From Silurus meridionalis (taxonomy: Eukaryota; Chordata; Actinopteri; Siluriformes; Siluridae): DNA of 64,000 nt. The notes under the pieces were generated by a model. The model saw only the letters and a list, made by a program, of their open reading frames with translations, was not told the origin of the DNA and searched no databases. The translations under genes were made by a program, and so were the position numbers. The stretch covers positions 11,789,212 to 11,853,211 of the forward strand of contig NC_060911.1 in NCBI RefSeq assembly GCF_014805685.1. Reading direction: 5' to 3'. Of this stretch, positions 63,670 to 64,000 are shown one piece after another (within the stretch, counting starts at the first letter, position 1; each line of letters starts with the position of its first letter).

Positions 63670-64000
63670 CTTCAGAAAAAATAGAGCAACTTAAAAAAAA
63701 TGTAGTTTGTTAAAGAACTTGCCTATTCGTTTTTTAAACCAATTTTCATGAAGCATTACTGAAGATCACTGACATTTTTCCTATGATTATGTCTTTAAAC
63801 AAATTTGCCCTGATTCATTCCCATTTACTAAAACTAAAACTTTTACTCTTATATCTGTCATGAAGAAAACAGGGTTTGCCACACAGTTTGTACTATAACT
63901 GGACATTTATTTTGCATGCATTATTTGATTTTAGCAAATGCACAAAAGAGACAGCTAACATGGTTCACTACTAGCACCTCGACAAAAGGACAGTTAAACG
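63670..64000. other. Intron stretch at the window edge
   Basis: Upstream intron of the collagen gene; nothing else recognised. Confidence 0.5.

Overview
This window is vertebrate nuclear DNA, most likely from a teleost fish. It has small collagen exons in long AT-rich introns, many (TA)n and (CA)n microsatellites, and a typical fish mix of mobile elements: Tc1/mariner, hAT, pogo-like MITEs, L2- and RTE-type LINEs, tRNA-derived SINEs, a DIRS remnant and a Ty3/gypsy LTR element. The mix would suit a catfish or other otophysan, but no marker here fixes the species.

The one host gene I can support lies on the minus strand across the whole window: the interior of a collagen gene. At least 25 short exons (30-81 bp) encode Gly-X-Y repeats, first coding exon in view at 63616-63669 and last at 2249-2293. 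All are multiples of 3 and begin with a whole codon. Together they give about 406 residues, with several short breaks in the repeat. One further 39-nt non-collagenous exon (17080-17118) is a candidate. Both ends of the gene, and any globular domains, lie outside. The phase-0 36/45/54/63 exon pattern with frequent short interruptions suits a FACIT or type VI/XXVIII-like collagen better than a fibrillar one; I do not name the paralog.

Layout: 1-1151 DIRS remnant with a LINE tail inserted; 2387-3374, 6886-8050 and 46880-47590 three copies of one hAT family; 8525-9605 LINE pieces; 9759-11894 a pogo-like element and a nearly full-length Tc1/mariner element packed into one TA tract; 14947-15668 and 41289-42329 a MITE family; 18174-26785 a young gypsy element on the plus strand, antisense to the collagen gene; 27079-29488 a hAT element filled with two SINEs and an RTE-like LINE; 32460-36124 Tc1 and LINE remnants, the latter with a 0.73-kb minisatellite in its 3' tail; 42430-43880 hAT and Tc1 fragments; 52629-53646 a second copy of that hAT with intact ends; 56012-57113 and 60027-61925 hAT-like and pogo-like copies.

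The most unusual signal is in the gypsy LTRs. Each LTR carries its core-promoter segment twice, and the second copy equals the first with a 107-bp GT...AG segment cleanly removed, as if a spliced RNA had been copied back into the LTR. Other points worth a look are a SINE/LINE pair with a shared 3' tail and overlapping target duplications, a tandem frame-shifting splice donor in the collagen gene, and UG/CA repeats next to collagen splice sites.
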